Assembly (NCBI GenBank): GCA_029246285.1 | Contig: JAQWNW010000042.1 | Span: forward strand, 1 to 64,000 | Source of the DNA: Paracoccaceae bacterium | Lineage (GTDB): Bacteria; Pseudomonadota; Alphaproteobacteria; Rhodobacterales; Rhodobacteraceae | DNA length: 64,000 bases | Reading direction: 5' to 3' | In this document: piece by piece, positions 63,278 through 64,000 of the stretch | How the letters are laid out: each line of letters opens with the position of its first letter | How positions within the stretch are numbered: position 1 is the stretch's first letter | Notes under the pieces: generated by a model | Seen by the model: only the letters and a program-made list of their open reading frames with translations | Databases searched by the model: none | Told to the model about the DNA's origin: nothing | Program-made: the position numbers and the translations under genes

Positions 63278-64000
63278 ATGAGTTTTACTCTTGCAATTGT
63301 AGGTAGGCCCAATGTTGGTAAGTCTACATTATTTAATCGTTTGGTAGGAAAACGTCTTGCTATAGTTGATGACCAACCGGGTGTTACTAGAGATTTGCGG
63401 GAAGGGCAGGGCCGTATTGGACCACTTAAATTTACTGTGGTTGATACTGCTGGATTAGAGAATGAAACAGACGACTCATTAATTGCTAGGATGCGACGTC
63501 TTACTGAGAAGGCTGTGGATTATGCTGATCTGTGCCTATTTTTGATAGATGGTCGAGTTGGTTTAACTTCAGATGATAAACTTTTTGCTAATTTACTTAG
63601 AAAAAGAGCAAAACAGGTAATTCTTTTAGTAAATAAGTGTGAAGGAATGTCGGGTGACGAAGGGTTTTATGAGTCTTATAGCCTTGGTTTAGGTGATCCA
63701 ATTCGCTTGTCTGCTGAGCATGGCATTGGATTAGATGAGTTGATGTACACGTTAAAACCATTTATCGAGAGTCACTCAAAGATGACCGTCGATCCAGAGG
63801 TTAATTTACCGATCTTTGAAGAAGATATAACCGGAAATGAAATGTCAGGTTTTAATCTCTTTGAACATACCTTACAGGTTGCAGTTGTCGGTCGCCCAAA
63901 CGCGGGAAAATCAACACTAATTAATAGGATAATTGGGGAAGATAGATTGCTAACGGGTCCGGAAGCGGGAATAACTCGTGATGCTATATCATTTACCACT
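63278..64000 (+). CDS. der: Ribosome biogenesis GTPase Der (EngA), 3' truncated by window end
   Basis: Der is the tandem-domain GTPase needed for 50S assembly. About 241 codons are visible. The first domain has GRPNVGKST near residue 9, followed by DDQPGVTRD near 32, the DTAG switch near 56, and VNKCEG near 117, where NKxD is usual. The second domain begins near 204 with [10 protein letters not shown] and continues to the window end. The rest (second G domain and KH-like domain) lies outside. The ATG at 63278 is preceded by a weak ribosome site in a T-rich context. It is 28 bases after bamB. Confidence 0.95.
   Translation, partial: MSFTLAIVGRPNVGKSTLFNRLVGKRLAIVDDQPGVTRDLREGQGRIGPLKFTVVDTAGLENETDDSLIARMRRLTEKAVDYADLCLFLIDGRVGLTSDDKLFANLLRKRAKQVILLVNKCEGMSGDEGFYESYSLGLGDPIRLSAEHGIGLDELMYTLKPFIESHSKMTVDPEVNLPIFEEDITGNEMSGFNLFEHTLQVAVVGRPNAGKSTLINRIIGEDRLLTGPEAGITRDAISFTT

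Noticed and set aside
63772-63999. A minus-strand ORF at the end of the window
   Set aside because: It is antisense to the second G domain of der, whose motifs are intact on the plus strand.

Overview
The window is AT-rich, gene-dense DNA from a free-living, aerobic, Gram-negative bacterium. It is most likely a marine alphaproteobacterium related to the Rhodobacterales/Roseobacter lineage. The evidence is the gene order acnA | ccmABCDG-pyrC-pyrE, a DUF6280-like small protein, an IF-3 with the Rhodobacterales-type N-terminus, and many enzymes for compatible solutes and methylated or sulfonated compounds common in seawater. Taxonomy is inferred from gene content and order only. I saw no rRNA, tRNA, transposase, integrase, phage gene or CRISPR array. 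No transcription-factor gene was recognised in about 60 genes.

Layout. 0-2 kb: the 3' end of a MrpD-like antiporter subunit, an SseB-like protein and an SDR. 2.1-3.9 kb: leuA preceded by a Leu-codon leader peptide and a hairpin. 4-9.6 kb: the cell-shape operon mreB-mreC-mreD-mrdA-rodA, followed by a GhrA-type reductase. 10.5-20 kb: accessory catabolism (crotonase, orphan HyuA, CocE-type hydrolase, PLP dehydratase, L-2-haloacid dehalogenase, and an alpha/beta hydrolase coupled to an Xsc-like ThDP enzyme). 20-27 kb: pyrE, pyrC and the cytochrome c maturation genes ccmG, D, C, B, A on the minus strand, divergent from acnA. 27-32 kb, minus strand: a nitrile hydratase-family enzyme whose beta subunit is split into two genes, an EamA transporter, an LpxL-like acyltransferase, a DUF938 methyltransferase, and infC with an apparent ATA start.

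32-44 kb is a solute-catabolism island. Ectoine hydrolase doeA diverges from a long plus-strand run: HpsN/HisD-like dehydrogenase, EamA transporter, GMC oxidoreductase, 2-hydroxyacid dehydrogenase, aldo/keto reductase, then BKACE, Rieske oxygenase, L-carnitine dehydrogenase fused to a thioesterase, and an SDR. The last block fits L-carnitine conversion through 3-dehydrocarnitine and betainyl-CoA to glycine betaine.

44-48 kb: housekeeping genes (efp, a Tat-type msrB, meaB, rpmB). 47.7-52.5 kb: a sulfur and copper block with a methanethiol oxidase (mtoX), an unknown membrane protein, a sulfide:quinone oxidoreductase, a PCu(A)C copper chaperone and an iron SOD with a Fur-like palindrome over its -10. 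52.5-61 kb: a LOG protein, a LysM protein, an Atm1-type ABC exporter and an RND efflux pair. 61-64 kb: the yfgM-like gene, bamB and the 5' part of der.

The strongest items for follow-up are the non-canonical infC start, the leu attenuator, the three-gene NHase/thiocyanate-hydrolase-like enzyme, the carnitine cluster whose Rieske enzyme carries a bridging Glu, the mtoX/sqr block with its unknown membrane partner, and several palindromes in divergent promoters. No stretch longer than 300 bases lacks a gene.
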